Below, piece after piece: positions 14,001-28,387 of a stretch of DNA of 64,000 nt. The stretch is from Sinotaia quadrata (taxonomy: Eukaryota; Mollusca; Gastropoda; Architaenioglossa; Viviparidae). Within the stretch, counting starts at the first letter, position 1; each line of letters begins with the position of its first letter. The notes beneath the pieces were generated by a model. That model had not been told where the DNA came from, made no database searches, and saw nothing but the letters and a program-made list of their open reading frames with translations. The stretch is from contig CM054182.1 in assembly GCA_028829895.1 (NCBI GenBank), forward strand, positions 19,056,001 through 19,120,000. Direction: 5' to 3'. Position numbers and translations under genes: made by a program.

Positions 14001-17000
14001 ACGAAAGCCGAGCTGTATCTATCATAGAGCTCCAACAATCAGTTGTGGGTTCTCACACTGCTCCACGAAAGCCGAGCTGTATCTATCATAGAGCTCCAAC
14101 AATCAGTTGTGGGTTCTCACACTGCTCCACGAAAGCCGAGCTGTATCTATCATAGAGCTCCAACAATCAGTTGTGGGTTCTCACACTGCTCCACGAAAGC
14201 CGAGCTGTATCTATCATAGAGCTCCAACAATCAGTTGTGGGTTCTCACACTGCTCCACGAAAGCCGAGCTGTATCTATCATAGAGCTCCAACAATCAGTT
14301 GTGGGCCATCACACTGCTCGACGAAGGCCGGGTTGTCTCCGTCAAGCGCTCGAAGACAGATCACTTTTAGCGGGGCCATGGCCAATGCAAGCTCACTATA
14401 AAGATGTATAATGTTACACCATGGCCAATGCAAGCTCACTATAAAGATGTATAATGTTACACCATGGCCAATGCAAGCTCACTATAAAGATGTATAATGT
14501 TACACCATGGCCAATGCAAGCTCACTATAAAGATGTATAATGTTACACCATGGCCAATGCAAGCTCACTATAAAGATGTATAATGTTACACCATGGCCAA
14601 TGCAAGCTCACTATAAAGATGTATAATGTTACACCATGGCCAATGCAAGCTCACTATAAAGATGTATAATGTTACACCATGGCCAATGCAAGCTCACTAT
14701 AAAGATGTATAATGTTACACCATTTGTCAAAACGATCTCGGCCGACTACACCTCTTCATTATGGAATCGCTTTAGCGCTGACAAAGTACATGGAGAGTGT
14801 ACTTTAACCGCGCCAGTCTGTTTGACTTCTATATCACCATTTAATTTTACATCATACGTGTCGAAATTGTGGCACTTAAGGACTGGTGGACCGCCTCTAG
14901 TCATTATTTAATGCACCCACGAATGGCGCCTTAGAGGCAGTACGGCTTCGTTAAAATTCTAAATTATAAAAACTTTCAAGCCAGCCTTGCAAGGTGTGTC
15001 GCACGTTAAAGTGGATAACCATCCAATTAAAAAAATAAACGTCGCACTTCTAATTATACGTCTCTAGCGTGACAAGACCCAACAAATTTCAATATATTAT
15101 TACCCCAAGTCACGCGTCTAGACTGTCTTATAATGACATAACATGCACATACTTTGTGACTACATGCATTCTTGCAACAAACACGATACAGACGTCCGAA
15201 CTGGAGTTATTTCTCTCTCTTTTCTTACTGATAATACATCTACGTTCACTGGATTAAGGATGAAACATTTTTCATAAGGCATCATCTTGATAATAAATTA
15301 GCAATGTAGTAAAGCCAGCGTTCAGAGATCTGCCTGCTTGGGGAAACTTTCACTCATAGTGAGAGGAAAGTTGACGACAAGCATATGAAGCAGCCATCTT
15401 TGATTTTGATTTGAGTTTTGATCAATTATGATCTGTCAAGTCTCAGAGGAACCATTCACAAATCACATATGATAATATCATATAGTGTTTAAAGAATAGG
15501 TTGACTTAATAAAGAATATTATCGAGTAGTTTGACTTGGTAAAGAATATCATTTTGAAAGATTTGCTTTGATAAAAAGTATCACTATGAGTTGTTTGACT
15601 TGATAAAGAATATCACTAAGAGTGGTCTGACTTGATAAAAGATATCACCGAGTGGTTTGATTGATAAAGAATATCACTACGAAGGGTATGACTTGATAAA
15701 GAATATCACCATGAGTGGTTTGACTTGGTAAAGAATATCACTTTGAGTGGCTTGACTTGATAAAGAGTATCATTTTGGGTGGTTTGACATGATACAAATA
15801 TCACTTTGAGTGCTATTACATGATAAGGAATAGCACTGTGAATGGTTTGACTTCATAAGGAATATCATTTTGAGCAGTCTGACATGATAAGAATATCACT
15901 TTGAGTGGTGTGACATGATAAAGAACATCACTATGAGTGGTGACTTGATAAGAAATATTACAAGCATTATAACCAACCATTTAATCTCACATGTTTGAAT
16001 TGATATGGAACACAAGTATTACATTAACAAACAAAATCCCTTTCTAAATTATATGTGAATATAAGCAGCTGACTTTTGTCACTAATGTCTGTACTTCCAT
16101 CCAAAGTCAAAGTATTCACAATGCCTCATTATATCTTTCAATTTAACAGGAACATGCTTATTTAGTTCATCTACTCTTTTTGCAATGGCTTGATGAGAAA
16201 TGGGATACACTTTCAAATTTTCTGGCAGATTTATCTTCCCTAACACTTTACAGTGCATTTCTTTATGAACACTCCCTTTCTAAATGGACTTGGTTCTTTT
16301 TTCAACAAGGGTAAGACAATTTCATATGATGCAGAAAGGCTTGAAGGCTTCATAAATGTAAATAGTGCAACGTTTTGTTTTTAAAGTTTGTCTTTTCAAC
16401 ACCATCAAAATGTATATTATATTTCTTTGCTGCTTAAGATAATGAAACTTCTTTGCCACTGAAAGTCTGTGTTCTGATTATCATGTGTTATTGCTGCTTA
16501 AGATAATGAAACTCATTTGCCACTGAAAGTCTGTGTTCTGATTATCATGTGTTATTGCTGCTTAAGATAATGAAACTCCTTTGCCACTGAAAGTCTGTGT
16601 TCTGATTATCATGTGTTATTGCTGCTTAAAATAATGAAACTCCTTTGCCACTGAAAGTCTGTGTTCTGATTACCAAGTGCTATTGCTGGTTAAGATAATG
16701 AAACTCCTTTGCCACTGAAAGTCTGTGTTCTGATTACCAAGTGCTATTGCTGGTTAAGATAATGAAACTCCTTTGCCACTGAAAGTCTGTGTTCTGTATA
16801 CCAAGTGCTATTGCTGGTTAAGATAATGAAACTCCTTTGCCACTGAAAGTCTGTGTTCTGTATACCAAGTGCTATTGCTGCTTAAGATAATGAAACTCCT
16901 TTGCCACTGAAAGTCTGTGTTCTGATTATCATGTGTTATTGCTGCTTAAGATAATGAAACTCCTTTGCCACTGTAAGTCTGTGTTCTGATTATCATGTGT

Positions 17001-20000
17001 TATTGCTGCTTAAGATAATGAAACTCCTTTGCCACTGAAAGTCTGTGTTCTGATTATCATGTGTTATTGCTGCTTAAGATAATGAAACTCCTTTGCCACT
17101 GAAAGTCTGTGTTCTGTATACCAAGTGCTATTGCTGGTTAAGATAATGAAACTCCTTTGCCACTGAAAGTCTGTGTTCTGTATACCAAGTGCTATTGCTG
17201 GTTAAGATAATGAAACTCCTTTGCCACTGAAAGTCTGTGTTCTGTATACCAAGTGCTATTGCTGGTTAAGATAATGAAACTCTTTGCCACTTCAATGGTT
17301 TGCAGCAAACAAGACTGGTTTTGCAGACATAAAAACAGTAGTTCTGTATTCACACAAGACACTGGATTTGTAGACGCACAAGGCAGTGGTTTTCCATTAT
17401 TTTAAAAAAAATGGGAATTCTTCATCCCTTTCAAGAATCCTTATACTACTTTAGTAACCAGATATATATGTTATATTAGGGTCTTAATTCAAATCAGCTG
17501 TTTCACCATTCATACGATCACAATTACCAGATATAACAAAATATGTGGTTTGAATGATAACTTAATCAACACTAATGTATGCCTCATCAATGGTAAAAAG
17601 AAAGACCTATTATTGTGAAAGCCAAGGAATAACTGGTATTTCATGAGATTCCATTCCACTGAAACTAAGGATGCAACCTCAAACTGAATTGTTTTGGGTG
17701 TTGAATGCAGGCAGTAAAATAACTGCTTTTTTGCCAGGTACTTTTGGTCACAGGGATTAATAACAAAACTAATTTCGTATGAACCACGAAAGGAAAAGGT
17801 TCTTGTAGTTGGACTACCCTAGTACATCATAAAGTCTCTAATGTTGTGAGTGTACTTTTGGTCAAAGGGATTAATAACAAAACTAATTTTCTATGTACCA
17901 CGAAAGAAAAAGTTCTTGAACTACCCTAGTACATCATAAAGTCTCTAATGTAGTGAGTGTGGCAGATATAGCCTGTGGAAAACTATAAGCCCTTTGAGTC
18001 ACTATAAGTTGGCATGGTACCTGTGATGGATTTATGGCATTATAATGAAATCCATAGCCTGAGACTGACTGCTGTGTATTAAGTATTAGCATCGTGTTCA
18101 CAAGAAAAATGTATCTGGTTGTCATCTTTAGTCTTGTTCTTAAACTGTTTTTAATTACTCTGAAAAATATGTATTATTTTAATTTTTACATTTTACTTAT
18201 TATAATAATTTCATTAACTACACATGATCCCTATTACTGCCGTCTCAGGCAAAGTAAGACTGAGGTTCACATGTAAGTTTCAAGAAATTTAAATTACTAG
18301 CTTGATATAAGCTACAAATAAATGCTAGTTACTATTGCTATAATGTTTGTTAAACCACCAAGTTGTCATCTTGTTGAAATCTGAAACAGAGAAGTAAGTC
18401 CATTCTACTTAATCGGAAGAATAATGGAGCGGCTAGAAAATGTGACTTCTACTACCTTTAGCCGCTTCAAAGTCAAAACAGTCATTCGGTCTAATGCTGG
18501 CTTTCAATATGCAAACTCCCAATAACAGGAATCATCTTGCCTACAATATCTTCTCAAGGTATTCATTCAACATCAAAGCATTTAAAAAAGAGAGAGTGAG
18601 AGAGTGAAATGCGATCTGCACAATGGCTGATTTCGATCATGGTTACACAGGGTACTGTTCCCCACTTTGTGGCTGAAGTTTGTAATTTCACAAGATGAAG
18701 TGTGGTGATAAAATCAAATGTTTGTATATGTAATGAATATTCAAGCTTGTGAGTGTGCTTTCAGGGGAGAGTATGTGTGCACTGGTAAAGATATGGGAAA
18801 AATTGTGCAAATGTGTTTGTGTACGCAAGGTCTGGGTGATCAACAGAGTGTGTTGGAAGGCAAAAGGCATTCTGTTCATGTGAGTGTGCACGTGAAATTA
18901 GATTTTAATGAATGTGTTTATGTATGTAAAAGAGAGTGAATATATTAAAGAACTGACTTTTCTCAGCAAAAATAAAAAAATCAATTCATACAAAATATTT
19001 TAATTTTGTATGTATGTGTGAGTGCATGCATGTGTGTGTGTGTGTGTGCATGTGCATTACTGTGATATATGTATGCATGTTTTGGACACAAATAGGACAT
19101 TTATTATGTATACAGGCACACAACTATATACTTACACACATATCAGAGTATTAGTACATTTGTGAATGCATGACATGAAAATATATATCTATATATAGTT
19201 GAAAAGTGAAATAAGTACAAATAAAAAGGAATCATGGATCTAAATTAATCTAATAGTAATTTATTTCTTAACTTGGTTAGTTAGAGAGCTATTGCAAAAT
19301 AAGTGAAAATAAAGTTTGTAAATGGTTCAAGTTATGGATTGTATTAATGTGTTGATGGAAGTGGACTGAGGTCTAAACTATGGAGGGGTGTTACCTCAAG
19401 CGTTTGGTCAATCTGCTTTGCCTTCAAGTCCATTTCTGCACAGCGAGCTGTCTCATTCAACTGGCGCTGGACAGCAGTATTATCCTCTAGTCGCATCTGT
19501 GTGTCTATTAAATGTCTCTGTTCTGTTAACCACAGCATAGACACAAAATCAATTTGCTTTAATTTACTGGTTATCTAAAAAAAAAAATCACAAAATAATG
19601 GGGAAAAACTGCCTATTAAAATATTTCAATAAAAAATATATATAATTGATATATATTTATATATACATGTATGTATATATGCATGTATGTGCATGCATGC
19701 ATATTTGTGTGCATGCATATATATGTGTTTGAGAGTTTGCATATTTATGTTAAACTTGAAGACATATAATAATTGCAATTATTAATATAGATTAATAAAA
19801 ATTTGTTGGTATGTGTAATGCATGCTTATGTATTGTAGTTGAAAAACTACAGCCTGATAAACTATAAATCTTTCTGCTGTTTAATCATGATAAATACTCA
19901 TGACAAAATGAAGATGAACATGCTTGTGATAAACATAATCATGACAAACATAATAAAACAAAAATACATTTGAAAACATATCCTTACCTGTAACATCATG

Positions 20001-20540
20001 ACAACATTCCCATTATAGAATGCTTGTGACATACATATTCAAGACAAACATAACAATAATCATAATATCAATGAATATAATCATAACAGAAATACTAATG
20101 CAAATTTTTTCTACCGTCTCGCTTCTTGATATCAAGATGAGCTTTTGTTAATGAAAGATCTGCACTGAGCTTTCGTTTGGTCATTTCAGCATCTTTGATG
20201 TCGTAGTCACTCTTCCTGAAAATCATGTTGAAAAACTATCAGGGATACATCTAAAATGTCCCAGTTTTGGTACGATGTATCTCTCTCTCTTTTCTTATGC
20301 TATAACTTAGAAAGTAAATTAATTTTCAATAGTTTCATATAATTGAGTACATCCTTAAAACATTTGTTAGAATTTTAAATGTTAACTAAATACAAATAAA
20401 TAATAATATATTCACAAGATAAGACTTTTAGAATATCTGTCTCTCTGTCTGTCTGTCTGTCCGTCTATCTATCTACATAAATATATACATACATATATAT
20501 ATATTCTTTTCGTCCATTCATTCACGTACCTATATGAAAT

Positions 20541-20613
<73 letters not shown>

Positions 20614-23600
20614 GTGGGGAGAGATTGATCCATTTAATGTATTCTGTTTTCAATGTTTTGTTAACTTAAAACAAAATTTTGTTAAGTATAATTTATTATA
20701 ATACTAAATTTAATTTCACTAAAGATAAGATATTTACACATAGTTTGTAAACATTTAAATATATTTTGACAGACTCACTTCATTTTGTTTTCAACATTTT
20801 TATTACTTTCTATATCATTTTGTATTCGCTGTGTTGTTTCACTTTTCTGGGACCTGAATAAGCAAAGAATACAAAAGCATGAGAGAACAAATGAAATTGA
20901 CAAAAACACAAGGTGTAATAAAAATATCAAAAGTTCACTGTCTATTAAAGTTTACATCAACACAAACTTATTTTACAACACACCTGAACTATTGCCAACA
21001 TTTTCTTGACTTCACTGATTTTTCAGCTCAACCAGCCATCCTTGAATGAAACAACCTTTCATTCTTCTCTTTTATATCTTTATTTCTAAATCTGTCCAAC
21101 CATAGGCTTTATGAAATGAATTACATATAATCATTAATTTTTTCTCTTTTATATCTTCTTTTCTAAATTTGTCCAACCATAGGTTTTATGAATGAATTAG
21201 ATATAATCATTAATTTTTCTCTTTTATAAGTTCTTTCCTCAATCTGTCTAACCGTAGGCTTTATGAATGAATAAAGTGCTCATGAATCATTAGATAATTA
21301 TAATCATATACCTAATAAATACAAAATATATTATGGTGTAATATTTTAAATATGGACACATATACTAATGAAATCTTTAAAAGTAGATGTGCACAAATAA
21401 AAAAAAGTGTCTCTATTTGCATATGTGAATTTCTTGAAACAATAAAAAGTTTGTAAAGGTCATTACAACAGTTATGAAAAAGTATATACCATGAACAGTA
21501 AAATCTTGATCACAGTTTTAAAAAATACATATAAAATACAATGGCTTCTATAATATCAAAACTATAGAAACTACTGATATTACAAAAAAATAAAATATTA
21601 TTAAACTTTTCTTTTGTAATGAAAAAAAAAAATTACCTGCTCTGTTCAAAGCGTTGTACTCTTCCCTTCTGTGCTGCCATGTTAAGAGTGATGGCTAGCT
21701 CAGCTAATTCTTGCTTTAGTCGGTTTTGCTCTTCCTGCATTAAAACAAATGACTCCCTACATTACAACAATGACTCCCTGCATTAAAATAAATGGCTTCC
21801 TGCATTTAAACAAATGACTCCCTACATTTTCAATATATGACTTCCTTTGCATTAAAACAAATGACTCCCTACATTACAATAAATGACTCCTGCACTGAAA
21901 GAATGGCTTCTTGTATTATAACAAATGACTTCCTGCATTGAAAAATGGCTTCCTGCTTTACAACAAATGACTTCCTGCATTACACCAAATGACTCCCTGC
22001 ATTACACCAAATGACTTCCTACATTACAACAAATGACTTCCTGCATTACACCAAATGACTCCATTACACCAAATGACTTCCTGCATTACAACAAATGACT
22101 TCCTGCAATGCAACAATGACTTCCTATATTACAACAAATGACTTCCTACTTTACAACAAATGACTCCCTTCATTTCTACAAAGTCTTCCTACATTGTAAC
22201 AGATAACTTCTTATTGCAAGTGACCACTTACAATAAAATTAAATGACTTCTTACATTATAACAACTTTTTACTTTATAGGAAATAATTACAAATGACTTC
22301 TTATATAAAACATGTAACTTCTTTACATTATAAAAATGGCTTCTTATATAAAACATGTAACTTCTTTACATTATAAAAATGGCTTCTTAAATTACATGAA
22401 ATAACTTCTTGAATTATAACAAAAGACTTATTATACAGGAATAAAATTCCATTTGCATCACTGAAGTCCTTGTAGCAAATGCTGGAGTCAATGACTATGA
22501 CAATTACACTTCTCATTTACATTTCCCAACAAATTGTGCAAAAATAACAATTATTTAATATCTTAGAAGATTACTTACTTAAAAAAATCTAAAACAAAAA
22601 TGTTTATTCTTTTATTTAGCCAATTTCAATATATTTCAAAAACCTCAGGAAAGCAAGTGTGATGAAATCAAGCAGTGTTTTCAAATGAAGAGAATAACTA
22701 TTGATATTAATATTTTCATGATACTTATTATGTTTAATGAAATATACTTCACAGAAAAAGAAATCATAACAACAATTTAGTAGTACCTCTTTAGAACGCA
22801 ATTTTGATTCAAAGTCATTGTTGAGACGCTTGACTTCTGTCCTCTTAAGTTCCAAAGCTGCTATTTTCTCTTTATACTTCAGCGCCAGGTCAGTACTGAG
22901 ACACAAAAGGAAAATCAGACTTAAACAAATTTAAATCTTTAGTAAAAGCTTTTATATAATAAAGTATGTGATCCAAAAATAATTTTTATCAATAAAAGGA
23001 CAGCATTTAGACACAAATGTAAAGTCAGATTAAAAAGATTTTAAATCTTTAGGATGAATGTTTATACAATAAAGTATATTATTATAAAGAAAATGATTTG
23101 AAGCAATGGTGCATTAATATATCTTCCCCCCCACCCCACCCCCAAAAAAGAGTAGAATTATTATGAAAACAACCAATATAATTTCTTTCAACTTAGATAT
23201 ATATTACTGAAATGTGACAAATAACTGATAAGTTCTGTAAATAGTCAATGAAATTTATTTTATAAAGATTTTTCTGCTGCAATGTTTATTTCTAGGTTTA
23301 ACAAGATTTCTGTTCTTGTCATGTAGTATATGTAAAGCTGAACACACATTTTCTGTTATTCATATACTCAAAGATTTCCACAATTTTTTGTCATTCTGTA
23401 TATTCAAAGATTTTCACAATTTTTTGGTTTTCTGTGTACTCAAAGATTTCCACAAAACTAATTGCTAAGATTTACATCAACATTGCTGAATGTACACTCA
23501 GGTCACACAAAACACTACTTTGGTAAGACTTACACCAACACAATTAAATGTCACTCAGATTACAACACTACTTAATTAAACCTTAAACCAACTCCTGTGA

Positions 23601-26600
23601 AAGTGCACTCAGATCACAATAAAATTTTGTGCAAACAACAAGATTTTTCTGTTGTACTGTGCAACAGATCTTAAACGATATTTTTGTTATGTTGGACACT
23701 TAACAGATTTAATGAGATTATTTGTCATATTTTCATATTTACATATTTATACAAATATTTTGTAACACTATGCATTTAGATTATAAAAGTTTCTTTTTGT
23801 TTTGTTACAGACTTAAATATTTAACAAGATTCTATCATGTGTATTCAGAGTCTAAAAGTTTTTCTGTCATATATATGTAAATGTTTAATACAATTTTTCT
23901 ATTATGCTGTATATTAATAGATTTTAAAAGATTTTTCTATTATGTTGTGCATATATATGTTTAACAAAATTTTTGTTGAAATGTTTATATTAATAGATTT
24001 TAAAAGATTTTGGTCTCAAATTGTGAATTTACATGTTTAAAAGATTTTTCTTTTGTGTTGTATATTTACAGGTTTTAAGATTTTAAATATTTACATATTT
24101 AAGATTTTCTCTCATGTTATGTACTAACAGATTTTAAAAGATTTTCCCATCATATTGTGTATTGAGATTTATTAAGATTTTTCAGTCATGTTGTGTATAT
24201 ACTGATTTAACTAGATATTTCTCTAATGTTGCAAATTTACAGATAATAAAAGATTTTTTTCTATCATGCTAATTTAACAAGGTTTTCAAGTTGTGTTGTG
24301 TAGAAATGTAACCAGAGTTTTATGTATTTAGAAATCTTAATAAGATTTTCTCTCATGTGTGCATACAGCATACAGATTTAGCCAGATTTTTCTGTTGTGA
24401 TGTGTACTTACAGATTTAACAAGACTTTTCTGTCATATTGCTTTTGTTCATGTAATGTCATTGTATTCTGTTCACTTCTCATCCTGGAAATCTGTACAAA
24501 CATTGAAAAAAAGTCCAAATTAAACAAATGTTTGTACCCTAAACAAATATTAAATTGTTCAGTCTGAGACACATCAACTGTGTATCTCAGAACACCAATC
24601 CATTCTTATTCTGGTCAAATCTTTTTACTGCACATAAAATCATTAAACTATTTGCACATAAAATCATTAAACTATTTGCACATAAAATCATTAAACTATT
24701 TGCACATAAAATCATTAAACTATTTGCACATAAAATCATTAAACTATTTGCACATAAAATCATTAAACTATTTGCACATAAAATCATTAAACTATTTGCA
24801 CATAAAATCATTAAACTATTTGCACATGAAATCATTAAACTATTTGCACATAAAATCATTAAACTATTTGCACATACAGATCACAACACAACTTTGTACA
24901 CTCAGGCCACATCACTACTTTGCTAATAGGTAAATCAACACCACTAAATGCACAATTAGGTCACAACATATCTTTGTATATGCTCAAATCTGAACAGTCA
25001 TGTGCACACAAACCACCATACCACAATTCCACGACTTACTCTAGTACTGACCGCTAAATGTACAATATAACTTTTATAAGTCCATTTGTATGCAAACTAA
25101 GATCACACACACATTTTGCAGACTATGATCACACACAACACAACTTTTTGCAGACTAAGATCACACACAACACAACTTTATGCCCACTAAGATCATATCA
25201 AACTTTATGCACATTAAGATCACACACAACAACTTTATATACACTAAGATCACATACAATTACAACTTTATGCAAACTAAGCTCACTCATAATTACAACT
25301 TTATGGAAACAAATATCACATACAACATAACTTTATGCAAACTAAGATTACACACAACACAACTTTATGCAAGCTGAGATCAAACACAATACGTTAAATG
25401 TCAAAGTTACCTGAACTTGGGTATTGCTACTGATATATTATACTTGCGTTTATGTAGAGATGTATTATATGCATAGACTATTATTTCTACAAATTGTGAA
25501 CTATGATGCTTGTATGTAGTATGCTAAACACTTGACGTTGTTTCTAGTGAACCCATTCATAAAATTATGCTGTATGTGTATATTAGGCTAATAAATACTG
25601 TTGCAGAAAACTGTAAGTTGAGACTTGAATGTAAGAAAGAATGGAGTTAGAGATGAATAAACTGGAAACTTAGCATTTGTTCCCTGATTATATTTTACAG
25701 GGAAGAAGCAGCCTTTTTGTTTTATCAGACTCTATGGTTTACTGATTTATAAACCGCTATGACAGCACTAGGTAGATTCGAGAAGTTTCTGCCCACAGTG
25801 AGTGTAAGTGTAAGGATTCACTGCACTCTGTTGATATATGATGGCAAAGTATTTTCGACTATATCTTGGAATTTCTGGTACAAGGAAGTTACTTGAAATT
25901 GCTAAATTGTTGTTCTGCTCGAGGGTACTAATATAGTGAAGGAGCACCCAGATTAGTCTCGAGAGAATAGCAGCTCATCAGCATGCAAGAGAAACACATG
26001 AGGAATTGACAATTCTATTGTGAACAATAAAATTATGGCTTTGCTAATAATGAAAGATTATTGTGGCATCGCCTAGACAAGGTTATGTACAAATTATTTT
26101 TGCTATAATCCATGTTTGTTCTCTGATAAGAAATTACCCTATGATTTACACTGATACTTATCTGTTGAATTATGTGTTAGGCTATAAGACTGTATAAACA
26201 TTGAAACTATTTGAACATGGTTCGTGAAAATATTGGTGCCAAATAATCTTTTCATTATTTGCTATATGTATATTTTATTGTTGATTTAATAAATTTATTG
26301 ACTTTCTTACACATATTGATAATCATAAGTTGGAGAGATAGTGGGTGAATGGGTGAATGGGAGCTCATTAAATATAAAGATGGATTTATCTTCTCCTTTG
26401 GTAAGAAGTTTTTCTCCTAAGGAAATATTGTGTGACTGAATGTTTGTCTTTAATGTCGTGGAAGAGATAAAACATTTACAGCACCAACATATCTGCCAAC
26501 TGGTGTCTTCTGGAGAATTATTAATAGCATAAATTAAGATTCTCATCACTTGTAATTAGTTACAGATGATTATTAATAATAATAATTAAATCATAACCAA

Positions 26601-28349
26601 TAGCTAGGGTGGCATTGTGTCACACACACAATGCAACTTTATGCAAACTAAGATCACACACAGGACAGTTTTATGCAAACTAAGATCACACACAGGACGA
26701 TTTTATACACATTAAGATCACCTGCAACTTTATAAAACTAAGATCACACACATTACAATTTTATGCAAACTAAGATCACACAACACAATTTTATTCACAC
26801 TAAGACCCCATACAGCACAACTTTATGCACAAAAAGATCACAACATAACTTTGTGCATACTCAGATCAAATCACAACTTTATGCACACTAAAATCATACA
26901 ACTTTGTGTATACTCAGATCACAACACAGTTTTGTGAACACTCAGTTCACAAGTGTGTGAACACTAAGTCCACAAACTAACTTTATGAAAAACCAAATCA
27001 CAAAATAACTGTTTGAAAATTCAGATCATAAGACTTCTTTGTGAGCACTCAGTTCACAACATAACTTTGTAATTCAAATCACAGCACTACTTTGCTAAGA
27101 CTAACACCAACACCACCAAATATATACTCAGTTCACAAATTTGCACATGCCTGGATCATAATACAACTTTGTACACTTGAATCACAACAAAACTTTAAGG
27201 ACATTCACTCAATGACATAACTTATGAGCACACTCATTTCACAACACTATTGTGCTAAGACTCACAACACGACTATATAAACAGTCAGATCACAATCCAA
27301 TCTGTGCACACTGAGACAACACAATCAAACTTTTTGCAGACTGAGATAACAGGAGAACTTTATGACCATTAAAACAACAACAGTGCTTTGCTAAGATTTA
27401 CATCATCACTGCTAAATGTGCAGGCAGTATACAACACAATTTTGTGCACACTCTGTATACACCAGAACTCCATGTATGCTCAGATCACAATACAATTTTG
27501 TGCACAAGCAGTATACACCCAAACTCAACATATACCAACATTCCATGTATGCTCAATCACAACTCTATGCACATTCTGATCACATAAACCACTTTATTTA
27601 TATTCATATATGCACATTCACACAAAAATACCAGTCACTGTATATTCAGATCAAAATGCCACTTTATTTTTATTAACAATATCATTTTGTGCACATTGGT
27701 ATTAAAAATATCAATTTGTGCATATTTGGATCACAAACCTATTCTAAATTATTCTCACTGCAATGTTGCTTTGTACAAAATCAGATCACAATACAAGTTT
27801 GGGCCAAAGAGGCTCCTTAATTATTACAATATTAGTCAACACATAATCAAAACCATGTACAAGAATTGAAAATATGAAATTTATACAGCAATATTTTCAA
27901 TTAGATACCAGAATGTGAATTTTACACAAACACCTGCATGCATATATGAACATGTAAATATAAGCACACTCACACCAAACATTTAGACATTTACTTAAGT
28001 TTAGCATTTTGGGGCACTCAGTATTGACTGAAATCTTAAATTAAAATTAAAAAATGTAAGAAGCCTTCTGCTAATAAGATACAAAAGTAAAACATTCTTA
28101 CTTCACGTGTTTTGTGGATGTGCTCCCTCTGCATGCCTGCAAATCGCTCCAGAGATTGGTTCAGCTTTTTGTCTTCTGCTGTACGTTTCTTATTGACAAC
28201 TGAAATATGAAAGTCATATAACTGAATGTTAGAAGACTGCACACATGCACACACACCCACACCCACACCCACACCCACACACACCCACACCCACCCACAC
28301 CCACACCCACATACATGAAGTCAAGCTTTCAAACATCAGGATATGACAA

Positions 28350-28387
<38 letters not shown>

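Noticed and set aside
13742..14401. 137- and 76-codon frames
   Set aside because: Made by the 64-bp array, whose unit shifts frame each copy; no family resemblance.
24555..24933. Overlapping open frames of 90-123 codons on both strands
   Set aside because: Produced by ten copies of a 24-bp unit; open in three frames, so not evidence of a protein.
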